64,000 nt of DNA. Origin: Streblospio benedicti. Lineage: Eukaryota > Annelida > Polychaeta > Spionida > Spionidae. The notes beneath the pieces are model-generated. The model had not been told where the DNA came from. It searched no databases and worked only from the letters and a program-made list of their open reading frames with translations. The stretch is from assembly GCA_019095985.1 (NCBI GenBank), contig CM032660.1:37655640-37719639 (forward strand), in the 5' to 3' direction. How positions within the stretch are numbered: the first letter of the stretch is position 1; every line of letters starts with the position of its first letter. This document shows positions 25,601-37,100 of this stretch, piece after piece. Made by a program: the position numbers and the translations under genes.

Positions 25601-28600
25601 CCGGCAAATATGTATATATTTTAGATGATTTTAACAGCAAGGCTAAAGATGAATACTGGGACAGAATTAAAATTGTCTGTTCGCAGCCTTTCAAAAAGGG
25701 GGATCAATTTGGTTTGTCACTTATCAAAGTCACTGGTATGGCACTTGACGAAGACAAATCATTACCCCAAACACCAAATTCAACCAGCAAGCACAAAGAT
25801 AAGGTATTGTAATAGATGTGAAAGTATTGTCATTTGAAACTCATTAGTACTTGCAAAGAAAATAGCAATGCAATGGATTTGCCTGTATTTATGGCATGAA
25901 ACCAACAAGGTGCTTTTATTTGCTTCCAACAGGCTCTTGATCAGTTATTACCGTAGACAACTGCAGAGATGTGAACATCCGTTTTTCCCCGTATTTTTAC
26001 GGTTTTTGACCTCTGAAAAATCATTACGTACGGGATATGGTTTTATTACGGGAATTCACTAGTTAAAGAAAAATATGGTAATTTATCGCAAACTTTCGTT
26101 GAAAATCGTGTGAATAATGCCTCCCAGAAAGATTTGGTGTTCATAACGGAAACACACTGCTGGATCACGGCAGTAATGATTTGTAGCGCGGAAAAAACGT
26201 GTTTGCATGAGGCTGTTTCTGCATTGTTGTAAATGTAAGTGGTGCCGGGTGCTAGCGTTGGTGCAAGTGCATGTGTAGGTGAAAAAAGGAAATGGACCCT
26301 GGTAAGTTGAAGATAAATGTTTTCAGGTGAAATTTCCTTTTATTCTTCTAGAATATAAAAGTAATGGTAGAATAACCCAGTGACAAAAATTGGGGAGTAG
26401 CCCAAACTGGCCAGACGGGCCAGTGTTTTGAAATCTTCACTGGCCCTTCTGATACCTTACTGACCCTGCAAGTGTGTTAAGTCGCTAAACATCACTAAGG
26501 GGGTCTGGGGGCATGTCCTCGCCCCAGAATGTTTTTAATCTAATGGGTCATCAGACGCCGTATTAAAGCATATTAAAGGGTTTTAGACAAAGTAAAAAGG
26601 CAGCCACAATGACATTAAGCCAAATTATACTTATTTGAATTTATTTATGATTGTAATCAGAAGAAAAAAATCACTTCGTGATAAAATGTGACTCCAGTAA
26701 ACCATTGAAAATGCCGAACCAAAAACTGCTGAATAAAAAATCGTGGGCTAAATGTATAGAAATACACAGCGCAGATGAATTTTTAGATGAAAAACCATGA
26801 ATATGATCAAAACAAGACTAAATTTTATGTTCGCCATCCGGGCCAATGTTTGGAAAAAGTTACTGGCCCTTCCAACGTTGTACTGGCCTCGGGCCGACTG
26901 GCCAGTGCCAATTTTTGTCACTGATAACCCGTGCATGATGATTGCTTATAAGATGTTACATAACGTTATCTATTATTAATCGCGATGACACTGCTTCAAA
27001 ATGCCATAAGATGGCCTTGTATGTCAAAGCCTAGCTATGAGTATGACAGTATCTGATCTACTCTTGTATTGAACACCCAACCACATGGAGGGAATCACTC
27101 AGCATAGCTGTGTTTACATTTGTACACACCATGGACCACATTTCTGGGTTATTTTCTGGGTTGAATGAATTCTGTCAGTTAACACAGTGGCAGATACTGT
27201 ATAAATTGATGGTTTTTGCTATTATCGCCCTCATTATTGCTTATTGTGAATAGATAAACATTAAGATTTTATTAAGATTTTCAATTATTTTTATTAAGAT
27301 TTTTGCTTGAAAATTAAGATTTTTCATAGCTGTGATTAAGATTTTCAACTCTGACGGGTTCACATCTCTGCAACTACATCAATAGATGTGAGTTATGGAA
27401 CATAAGGAGCTTTTAGAAAATTAATAATTAAACCAAATTTCAAAACCACTTTCAAATGAAGATCAAATCCATTGATGCACTTGGGTATGGTTCGAATGAC
27501 TGTACTTACCGGTATTCTATGGAAACCCCAACATCACACGTCATATGATCATCCACCCGCAATATTTACAGGTGACCATATAAATGCACGGGAAAGTGGC
27601 AATTTTTGATGAGCTATTTCTGTCTTTAAGTTGCTACATTTTGTTAGTTGTGCATTAAAATTTATTGTATATGATTCATTGTATAACATACTGGCAGCTG
27701 CATACTGGACAGTTTTTATAGCAGAGGCTGCTAATGAAAGTCTCCTGGGGCTTTAACTTAGCCAATGTCAATGCAGCAAATGCCATACCTTGCTATCAAT
27801 CACGTGAACTCCTGTACGCCAAACACGGCATTTCCTTTGTTAAGAAGTACACTACACATTCCAGACATTTTCTTGTTTATGTCAATATAGACACACGTGT
27901 GTTTGTCACTGCCTAAACAGGAAACAGAGGTGAGGGTTTTCCTGAGAATAAGTGGAGAACTTTAGGAACATCGTTGGCTCTGACTTACATGTGATCTATT
28001 ATAATGATACAAGTTCTTTTGAAAGACTAATGCATGTTTTACTTTTAGTCTAGTCCATTGAATACATCACGCAGCCCGACAACAACCAACCGAAGTATTC
28101 AATCACCCTCTTGGAAATTGAAAACACAATCAGAGATTGAGAATCATTTCTTTGGTAACAAAAACAAGTAGGTTTGAAAAACTTTTACTGGTCACTATTG
28201 CACCATATTTTGGATATCTTCAGTAACTAAATATTTAACTGCATAATTACTTCAAAGGCTTTTTCCTGTTGAATTTTCTATTGCTACATGTACCAAAACC
28301 ATTGTTTCATGCGTTACCAGTTATATTCATGTTGGTCTTAGGTATCATTTGAAATTGAATTTCCAACTTAGTACCAGTACTAGATGTAGCAAAACTATTG
28401 TTTTATACATGACTGCTTAAGCAGTTAATATAGTAGTTCAATTGTGTTTCGTTTAAACAAATAAAGGGATGATTTACTTTGACTGAGAAAATACTATTGT
28501 AAGAAAATATGTATGAACAGACTTAGTGCAAAGTAAAACTTAAGGCGATTCAATGATGTGTGGAATTATTGAACTTGCAGTTATTGAACTTGCAGTCGAG

Positions 28601-31325
28601 CAAACCTCCATTTTTTAATCAAGGGCATCCATTTCACTGAAATGGAGCAGCACATTTGACTTTGAAAAACAATATTAGAATTGATACATGTAGTATTATG
28701 TGTAAAAGCTATTTTGTAAATATGTTAATAATCTGTTTATGTAATGTATATAATTGGTTTACATTATACTTTATGCTGTTTTAGAACTCATCAACCTTCT
28801 CATCTGGAAGAAAAATTGCACAAGCTTGGCACTGCAAGTGGGCAGGACACTGGTGGAAATCTGTCAAGGCAGGCAAAGTTGGTCATGGCTGCCAACAAAG
28901 GAACGCCGAATAAAGATAACAAATGCAAAAATACAAATAACAAAACATCCAAAGACATCCCTAAAGCATACACTCACCAATCTTTACAAGCAGAAAACAC
29001 ATTTGATGGTAAAAACAGCAACAGCTTAAAGGTTGGAAAAGATAACACAAGTTCATTGTCTCTGCCAAATAAAGATAACACATGCAAAAATACAAATAAC
29101 AACGCATCCAAAGACATCCCTAAAACATACACTCACCAATCTTTACGAGCAGAAAACACATTTAATTGTAAAAACAGCAACAACTTGAAGGTTGGAAAAG
29201 ATAAAACAAGTTCATTGTCTTCGCCCATTCGTTCTAAACCTCTTGACATTCCGTCCTCAGAAATTCTTACTACCGATGATAGTGATAGAAATACAACTCC
29301 ATGTAGACAGAAATCGAGACCTCTGACTGTAAGTGTACTCTAGTGCTTTGTTATTTTCAAAGACAAAGTTGTAGTGTATTCAATTATTTTGTGACTCCTT
29401 TTTATGTTATTTTAGATCATGAATTCATTTGCATTACAGTTTCAAGAAGAAATCACCAACTTTCTTTCTGCTATAAATATTCATTCTTTAGATCTGGAAA
29501 AAATGACCTTTGCAGGTAACCTGACATTTTAACAATAGAAACAATAACAATCATTCACAGTTTAAGTAATATCAAACATACTATCTATCATGATTTTGTA
29601 TATTTATTCATAGAATTAAGACATCAGCTGGAAAAAGAAAAGAAGAGAAAATTAACCAAGGATGAGAGAAAATTCTTTTTTGCAAGAGCTAAAAAATTTA
29701 TTGAGTCCATAGTAAACAGCACTGATTGTGCAAAGTCTAATGAAAATAATGTAAGTGCAACTTTGGTTACCACACCCAATGATGGTGGCAGAAATATAAA
29801 CTCACCTGGGTCACGAGGGAATTTTACTGAAAACACAAGTTCTGTTCTAAATTCAAAAGAGAAGAAAAACCCTAAAGCTCTTAGTGTAAACACAGACAAT
29901 GTTTGGTTGAGCAAGACATCTGGCCCAGTTGTAGAAAGCTGCAGTGAAAGTCCTCCAGTTTCTCCAAAACTCCTAGAGCTTCCACAGAAAAAAGGAAAGA
30001 AACGTAAGAGCTCAGGATCAAATGCTGGTTCAAAGACAAAGAAGAAAAAGACTGCAAGGTAAAATGTCAAAACTCAATCGGATGTGCTTTAATTTTTGCC
30101 ATTTTCTGGTAAATATGTCGTGCAAAAAGTCATTAGAATCATTTAAATTTTATGACATACATACTGGTATCTTTCTTGTAGTGAGAAAGCGCCGCACTCA
30201 CCTCCTTGTATAGATTTGATTCAAACTGAAAATGAACCAGATGCTTTTCACCAGTGCCCACTTTGCAATGGTATGTGGATTATTCTGGATGTACTCAGTT
30301 TGCTTTAATTGAAATTGACTGGTCTTAAAATCGTCTAAATACATTGTATTTTGTAATATGTCCATCTACATGTCATTACTATTAATGTGCTGACATCATA
30401 TCATGGAAGTTCATTTTCTATCATAACTAAAATATGGTGTCCAATATCAAAATAAAAATTGTAGAAATGAAACGCTATTTCTTTGCTACATTGTATTTTT
30501 TTTTCATTCTAATGGCTTTACATCATAGTGAACACTTACATGAAAAATGGCATTTTTTAGTCCTTTTTGGAGACAGTCAGATATTTTGAACACTCCTAAC
30601 TTGGGAATTAGGTTCCAGGCATGATTAGAAAAGGAAAGTTTGTTTATATTTTTGATGTGCATACACATATGGTATCACTTGCGTGACTACCCATGTGTAT
30701 GCAAATGAAAATATTGCTGTTCATATGATGGGACCAAATGTCTAAGAAGGGATGTCTGACTGTCTCTGGCAAGGACTGAAAAAATGTCACTTTCGTGTAA
30801 GTGTTTACGAAGTTGTAAACCAATCAGAATTTTAAACATTTCAAAAAAAGCGTATGATTTCTATAATTTTTGTTTTGTTATTCATTACCATTTTGTAGTT
30901 ATAGAAAATGTTACTCCATGAACTTGCTGTCAGCACAGTAATTTACTATTTGTGTAGGTCTTGTTCCTTCATTTTAGAATGCGGTCTAAATTAATCTTGG
31001 TTCTTATAGTTCTAACATGATTTATTGGAATCTACTTTTATGGAGCTGTAGAATAACCAAATATAGATTTAAGTTGATGACTGTGTATGATGAAATTTGT
31101 TTATTTCTATAATTTTCAGAACTGTTTCCCTCATCTATAATTGAAGGGCATGCTGCGAATTGTGGTGATCTTGGACATTTAGAGAGGAGGACATGTGAAA
31201 CCAGTTATATTACTAATTCCCTTCCTGATTGTGTGGAACAGGCACCATGTCCACTTTGTGGACGGACTTACCCACTTTCGTTTCTTCCTGTACATGCAGA
31301 TCAGTGTGCATCGTTCAGTCGATAG
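22625..31325 (+). CDS. XNDC1: XRCC1-N-terminal-domain protein with two UBZ4 zinc fingers (XNDC1-like, 673 aa)
   Basis: Exons: 22625-22669, 24939-25077, 25317-25472, 25625-25803, 28049-28167, 28785-29328, 29416-29515, 29614-30058, 30182-30270, 31120-31325 (2022 bp, phases consistent). Residues 1 to about 155 match the XRCC1 N-terminal domain: MPTVPLKYVVTFSSQ, then ENLLCGDSSKRW, TFTVEVLVGQSS, FMSPMDAR, RMFKQ, WDRIKIVCSQPF and FGLSL. In XRCC1 this beta-sandwich binds DNA polymerase beta and nicked DNA. The middle is polar and disordered-looking, with a 53-aa tandem duplication (residues 255-307 and 308-360), a basic helix (KEKKRKLTKDERKFFFARAK) and a Lys-rich nuclear signal (KKGKKRKSS, KTKKKKT). 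The end carries two C-x2-C-x11-H-x3-C fingers: C601/C604/H616/C620 and C649/C652/H664/C668. No BRCT domain is seen. The XNDC1 name is by domain likeness; a nuclear DNA-repair role is inferred. Confidence 0.8.
23011..24259 (-). mobile_element. 5'-truncated LINE (Jockey/CR1-like reverse transcriptase fragment) in XNDC1 intron 1
   Basis: Minus-strand frames carry reverse-transcriptase blocks in the right order: VVILYFSKAFDVVNHRKLL, the GVPQGTCLGPILFLCYVNDI block, the catalytic FADDALLY block, then the thumb and the C-terminal region with RPENWATVWGMHFN and the tail AQVWDPLP...RRTNMRLALLYQI. This is the 3' half of a non-LTR retrotransposon of the Jockey/CR1 type; endonuclease and ORF1 are absent, and the 5' break is near a G-tract at about 24260-24290. 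The frame is broken at least near 23990-24010 (a short repeated GGATAGTTTT phrase) and near 23740, so it is dead. It lies antisense to the host gene. Confidence 0.85.
24480..24554. mobile_element. Small palindromic MITE, copy 1
   Basis: It starts GTCACCAGAGTCTCGACATA and ends GCGAGACTCTGACGACCCC, nearly inverted to each other. The same ends and core (CATTTTAGTGA) occur at 34611-34704, and both are followed by CATCTAG. It lies in intron 1 of the XNDC1-like gene. Confidence 0.6.
25964..27370. mobile_element. TIR element (hAT-like) in XNDC1 intron 4, outer of a nested pair
   Basis: The left end CAGAGATGTGAACATCCGT (25964) is inverted at the right end (ACGGGTTCACATCTCTG, ending 27370). Flanks share CAACT, but a clean 8-bp duplication is not evident, so the hAT call is tentative and rests on the CAGAGATG-type terminus. 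It holds another element (26379-26922) inserted within it and no transposase frame. Confidence 0.55.
26379..26922. mobile_element. Inner TIR element, hAT-like, nested insertion
   Basis: Perfect 15-bp inverted ends (AGTGACAAAAATTGG at the left) bound 544 bp. Flanking octamers AATAACCC (26371-26378) and GATAACCC (26923-26930) differ at one base, as expected of an aged 8-bp hAT target duplication. Subterminal CTGGCC/GGCCAG phrases recur at both ends. No transposase is seen. Being inside 25964-27370, it is the younger insertion. Confidence 0.65.
28909..29226 (+). repeat. 159-bp in-frame tandem duplication inside XNDC1 exon 6
   Basis: Two adjacent units (28909-29067 and 29068-29226) each encode 53 residues starting NKDN and ending SSLS.P. 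They agree at 43 of 53 residues by my count. The unit length is a multiple of three, so the duplication extended the disordered linker without shifting the frame. Confidence 0.9.
30588..30950. repeat. Diverged dispersed repeat, copy 1
   Basis: Shares with 40115-40340, in the same order, GACTG-AAAAAATGTCACT, a TAAAC..ATCAG phrase, TTGATTT/GTTATTCAT..A and ATGTTNCTCCATGAACTTG. It lies in intron 9 of the XNDC1-like gene; the other copy is in GPR143 intron 7. The ends were not found. Confidence 0.5.
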
Positions 31326-33296
31326 CGTTTTCCATTGTCTACAGTGGTGTATTTTGATTGTTGTTAATATTACAATTCTTTTTATATTGTAAAACTTAAG
31401 ATTTGACAGTATTAGAGAATAATTTTCTGTTAATGGAATTATTTCAATTTTATCAGATTTTAAATTTTACCTGTTGTTATTTTTCATTTGTATAGAATAA
31501 GAGGCAGGTTATGTTCTATTACCTCTAATTTTAGCTGTTGTTAAACGATCTTCATAATTAATCGAATGTATTTAATTTACTACGGCAAAATGTTGCAACT
31601 ATGCATTTTGTGTCTATGGACAGTGCAAATGCAGGGCTACCAAGTAAAGCAGATTTGTTAGTAAAATAGACCAAATTACCCAAATACTTCTTCAGAATAC
31701 AGATTTCACCACTATGTCATTTTCACCAATAATTTTTATGAAGTATAAGCACAGAGACTGCATCCTAACAATGATATGTGACATGTGTGCTTGTGATTGG
31801 TGTTAAAAGTCATGAATATTGGTTCCAGTACACCACAAATACATATATAGCAGTTCTGAACAAGTCGTTCTGAATTTCTTAGAACATCCAGTATTTGTAT
31901 AGACCTATAAGTGTCGCAGTTCCGTCACGAAATTAATACAGATGTTGACCCCTAAAATACTAATTTTCGCATCCTGAGGACAGAAATGACAATTGATGGG
32001 TTGGTAGCCCTGTAAATGTATAAACAATTACATATGGCAACATTCTGCTGTCAGACTATTTCATGCATTCATAACTGTTAAATGCTACATGTACCTGTGC
32101 TATATGTGGGCATGCTTAAGATATATCAGTGAATCTTGATCTCTGTTCGATGAGTAATGGAATCACAAGATGTGATAAAAGCAATGTATTTGTACCATGC
32201 TAGTCAAAATAAATGTAGCTTTAGACTTGCTATGTTGATGCATAAGTGAAAGGGAATTTACAAATTTTGATAATCTGGTAGTGGGGGATCACTAGCATAC
32301 GCATCGGTGTAGACATGGTGACATGATAAACATAAGATGATATATGTTAACAGGGGTGGATCCAAGTATTGGTGACTGCATGGGGGTGGGAAAATTTGAT
32401 CTTGTGTGCTCAATGGTGCGTTCTTAGCCATTTTCAGCACACACTTTTCATAGAAACCAGTTTGGAATCACACACACATTTTTTTCACACATTGCTTATG
32501 GAGGGTTCCTCTTTTTACCGAAATCTAGCAAAATCCTACACAAACATCAAAATTTCCCTCATTTTGGTCTTGGGCCACTATTTCTCAATAGACATGGTCT
32601 TAATATGGAGGTTTAACGGGTTTATTTTGGCTTAAAACCACCTCTATAGTTTGATCATTTTTCGCAGTCCCAAACTCCCAAACAAGAGACTAACATGAAT
32701 CACCATATGCAGAGACCACCTCTCTAGCAAAGAAGCACTGGAGAACTGACTTCAAGTGGTCTCAACTGAGAGATAATCTATCGAGTGGTCTTATTATTGA
32801 GGTGGTCTTAATTGGAGTTCTAAATGTCATTATCAATTTCTACAAATCTTACACAAGAAAGGAAACAGTCAAAATAGCCAGATTTTGATATTTTGGAGGA
32901 TTTTGATAAAAAGATGTATGTACCAGCTTTTTGAGAGCTAAATTTTTTTCACTTTCTTTTCAAGATTACTTCATTCGGGCTAATGTACAGTGACACTTTT
33001 CATACATCTTTCATGGTGAAATGAAAGAGGACTCAAAGAGGCTCTAGCCTGTGGAAGAGCATGGAGCATCGCAGTATTCTTGGTTGAAAACTCACTACTG
33101 CCCCAGAGACCAACATTTTTTCTTTGTACAATATAACAGCTTTATTTTACATTCGATTTTCACTGACATCTACAGAAGCTCTTGGTATATAAGAATGAAT
33201 AAATATGTTTTCTCTTGAATATTCGTGTTTAGAAAACTGACTCCAGCTCACAGCTAAAGGATTTATCATATTTAAATTGGATGACATTTTGATGAC

Positions 33297-33330
<34 letters not shown>

Positions 33331-34127
33331 TTTTGAACGACGGGAGGGGGGTTGTAGTAGTAAGAACAAATGTGGGGTGCAATAAGTACAAATGACGCGC
33401 AATAGTGGGGGGAGGGGGGGGGGCGTTTCAGAAATGCCTATAAATGCAATGGCGTCATTTGTGAACGATTCCTTAATAGTGGCAGAAACCCCTGTAATTT
33501 CAGGTGTATGTGTTTTGCATGTGCACTTGTAGTGTACCAATGGCACAAATTACAGAATTTCAATTGCAAAAATATGTTTGCCTTTGCTGTGCAATGTTAA
33601 TCAGTATTCCGCCAAATACAAGTTGCATCACCCAATTCAGTGGATTGAGTGGATACCCCTCCTGATCCCTTAATTCCTGTCTGTCTATTATAAGCCTGTA
33701 GCGCCGTTTACAGATTATGAATTAGTAAAAGCACCATATTTTCGGCTGGCTGAACACACCTATCCACTGTATCATCTGCATATTATATTTGGGTTAGAAA
33801 CATAACGAACGTCTTTCCATACAATTCAGTACTCATACTGTTCTCTTTAGAGACCATGTTTCTATTTATGATTCAATCTAAGAAGTGTCACGGAGTGTAC
33901 GTTAGTTGCTTGACAAAATGGAAAGTGAAACTGAAGCGGTTTTCAACAACCCGTTGAAACCGAACACTGTCAAGGAAATGAGTAGAGATAAATATTACCC
34001 CAAATGTTCTTATATTCACTAATTTTATCGAGAATATATTGAAATAATCGGGTATAACTAGAGATTAAGATAATGAACACAATTTAGAAATATTTCAAGT
34101 GGTCAATTTAAATACCAACAGAGTGTA
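31326..34127. other. Intergenic region between XNDC1-like and GPR143
   Basis: A possible polyadenylation hexamer AATAAA lies at 32208-32213, 880 bp after the XNDC1-like stop. Bases 32640-32825 carry GTGGTCTTAATTGGAG-type phrases typical of decayed pogo/Tigger-like ends. Bases 33300-33480 hold a T-tract, G-rich sequence and a repeat end (GTCATTTGTGAACGATTCC) shared with 6394-6413. The GPR143 promoter should lie at about 33700-34127. No other gene was recognised. Confidence 0.4.
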
Positions 34128-37100
34128 ATGGCATCCCCAGCGCTTGAATCATTTTGTTGTTTAATTCACAAATACCAAAATGGAACTATCAAATATACCA
34201 ACGGCGCAGTTTTCAACAATGAAACTTTGCAGGCATATAATATCATTTGCATAATAAGTGGAGTTTGTGGTATTGTTGGATCAATTTATCAAGTATTTCC
34301 AAGAAAGCCTAGAAGTTTGCCTCAGAAGAGAAAAACGTTTTTGTTGTATATTAGACAAAATTATTTAATATGTTTATTATCCTTAGCAGATCTGTGTGCC
34401 ACATTTGGTAGGTATCAAATATACTATTTAAAAAGAGTTGATGGTAGATTCCATGTTATGCTTGTATTTATACACGAAGCTGTTTACCACATAAATGTTA
34501 TTATATAGTATATTGAATATTATTAGAAGTGTGCGCCGGCTAACCATTACTCAATTTCAAACCGATACGTACCTAGATCTACATATTATCGGTGAGCGCA
34601 TCTAGATTCAGTCGCCAGAGTCTCATCATATGATAGCAGGTCGTCACACTTGCATTTTAGTGAAGAGACGAGACTGACGTATATGTCGAGACTCTGGTGA
34701 CCCCATCTAGTAGTTTATTGGATTTTTTTCTTTAATGGGTCACTTATGATTGTGATTTGCAGGGTTAGTACTTCGATCAATTTTATGGTTAACCAGTGTG
34801 ATTCCATGGCGTTCTTATGTGCCTATTCTAACAAATAGCAGTGAACACCACAGTCTTAATCTTGGCTACTTGTCATGTTCCATAACTTCCGTAAGTTTTT
34901 TTGTTTTATTTTTCTGATAATGAAAACTCATGACATGTATATAGATATTAAATAAGAACGACTTCTATTTGATTGATGATCCGCTTATTTGGATACTAAT
35001 AAACAATATACAAACGAGTGATAAACGGGTGCGTTTTGAGGCGCTGGGCTGTGTTTGAGAGTTCCCATGCCAGGTTGCGTTTGAGTGCGCCGGGGTGGCA
35101 AAAGTTTGAGAGTTCCCATCGTTCACCATTCTCTATCTCCCCCAAGTCTTTGACACAGTGATTCAGGAGAAGACTGATTATTCCATATAAAAGTCATCAT
35201 GCCATTTGGGCGGTCGGGTATTCCTGCTGGGTCTGCTCGTCGGGTTGATGGTCGGGCGAGCTAGGGACCTTGTAGGTGATGTGGGGGCTGGCGGTTCGGG
35301 TGGTGTCATTGGCGGCAGGTCGCTGGTAGTGGGGGATGGGGGCATCGGAGTCGGGCGGTTGGTGTCAGAAGATGTGGTTGGCGCCTGAGGTGTTGCTGGG
35401 GTAGTGGCCAACGCTGGCCGGCCAGAAGCTACAGCAGGTGGGGGACGTGGGCTCTGCAGGCGGATAGCGGGCATGCTGCCCGCCCGATCGCCTGCTGCAA
35501 GAGGTCATCGGGGAAATTAATGCGCACGGTTCCGGTGCATCACCCGGTAAATTTCTTGGGAGAACTTCCTGTTGCGTAGAGTCACGCCCGAGCCATCGAT
35601 TTTTACCATGCTTGGTCGACTGGCCCCANNNNNNNNNNNNNNNNNNNNNNNNNNNNNNNNNNNNNNNNNNNNNNNNNNNNNNNNNNNNNNNNNNNNNNNN
35701 NNNNNNNNNNNNNNNNNNNNNNNNNNNNCTATTAGCATGTGCAGCTTCCAAACAAGTTTCAATAATTTTTTAAACTACACATGCAATTTATGTGTACAAA
35801 TTACAAATGTATAAAACATATTAACTGGATGAGGAACAGAATCATTGAACAATTGAATAAATATTGAAAAAAAAATTCACAGATATATATATGATGAATG
35901 AATTATATATTTTATTTAGTTCTATGCTGTAACTGTGACTGCAAAAACATGAAAGTTGTGTGTAAGAATTTCTGTTAACCAGTCTTCTATACTTTTTGTG
36001 TCTGGTTTTATTTTTAGGGATGGATTCATTACTTTTACATTTGTACCTATTTTTGGACATTGTGCTATGCAGTTGATGTATTTTTGATGTTGAACGATAA
36101 GCCAAGGTGAACATTTAAATATATAAATAATTGTTTCATAACTTTATACTGTTTTGACATGATTTTTATATTAAGTATTATCTGTGTTTTTGTTTTAATG
36201 GTTTTTTTTTAAAGCCACACCAAATATTACAACATTTTCTGCTGGGGTGTTAGCTTCATTGTTACTGGTGCAGGATTGATACCTCTTTATTATCCAAGTC
36301 TCTTAGAGTAAGTGCATATGTTCATGTAATAATTTGCAAATAAATGATTTTAATAAATATAAATATAACGATTGTGCATTGTAAGTAATCATCATTGTGT
36401 AATTACAACCAGAGTTGGGGCGACTAAATTTTTTTGGATTAAAACTAAACTAAACTAAATGACAATTTTCATGATTAAACTAAACTAAAGTGACTCGGGC
36501 AAATGTTATGATTAAACTAGACTAATCTAAATGATCACTTGATTAACTAAAACTAAACTAAAATTTTGCAAATGAAGGATTTGCGTAATGAAATAACACA
36601 TTTTTTTCTATTTTAACTAATGTAAATATACATATCATTTATTGCATTTTTCAAAAAAGGAGTTCCGAATTTATATGATGGTAACATACAGATAAAACAA
36701 AGGCTTTTATCTGAAAGCATTGTTTCAATGTATCGAAAAGCATTTTGAATCACCACAGAATATAAGAAAACAGCACTCTGAAAGTTCCTACTAGGCTGAA
36801 GTAGGCAATATCTCTTTGATAAGCAATAGATCATAGAATCAAAACACACAATCTACCATCCTTTCACTGAATCAAGAATGGTAAGCAATCTATCTCAAGG
36901 CAGAATCAAAGAAACTGCTAATTGTATGGACAATGGAAACTAATTATTTTATCTTAAGTAAAGAATTAAAGCACTTCTCTAGCTATACACAAAGAGAGCT
37001 TGCAAGCCATTGACCCTATTACATCATAGTGGTCACTGTGTTAGACCATTGACACTGATAAGTAGTTGGCCATTTCCTGCTCAAAATTCCGCTCTGTAAG

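Noticed and set aside
29624-30070. 148-residue minus-strand frame
   Set aside because: Antisense of XNDC1 exon 8, whose Lys/Ser-rich coding sequence lacks stops on the other strand.
33918-34022. 34-codon frame (MESETEAVFNNPLKP...) upstream of GPR143
   Set aside because: It shares only AVFNN with GPR143 exon 1, ends in a stop and has no splice support; at most an upstream ORF in the 5' leader.
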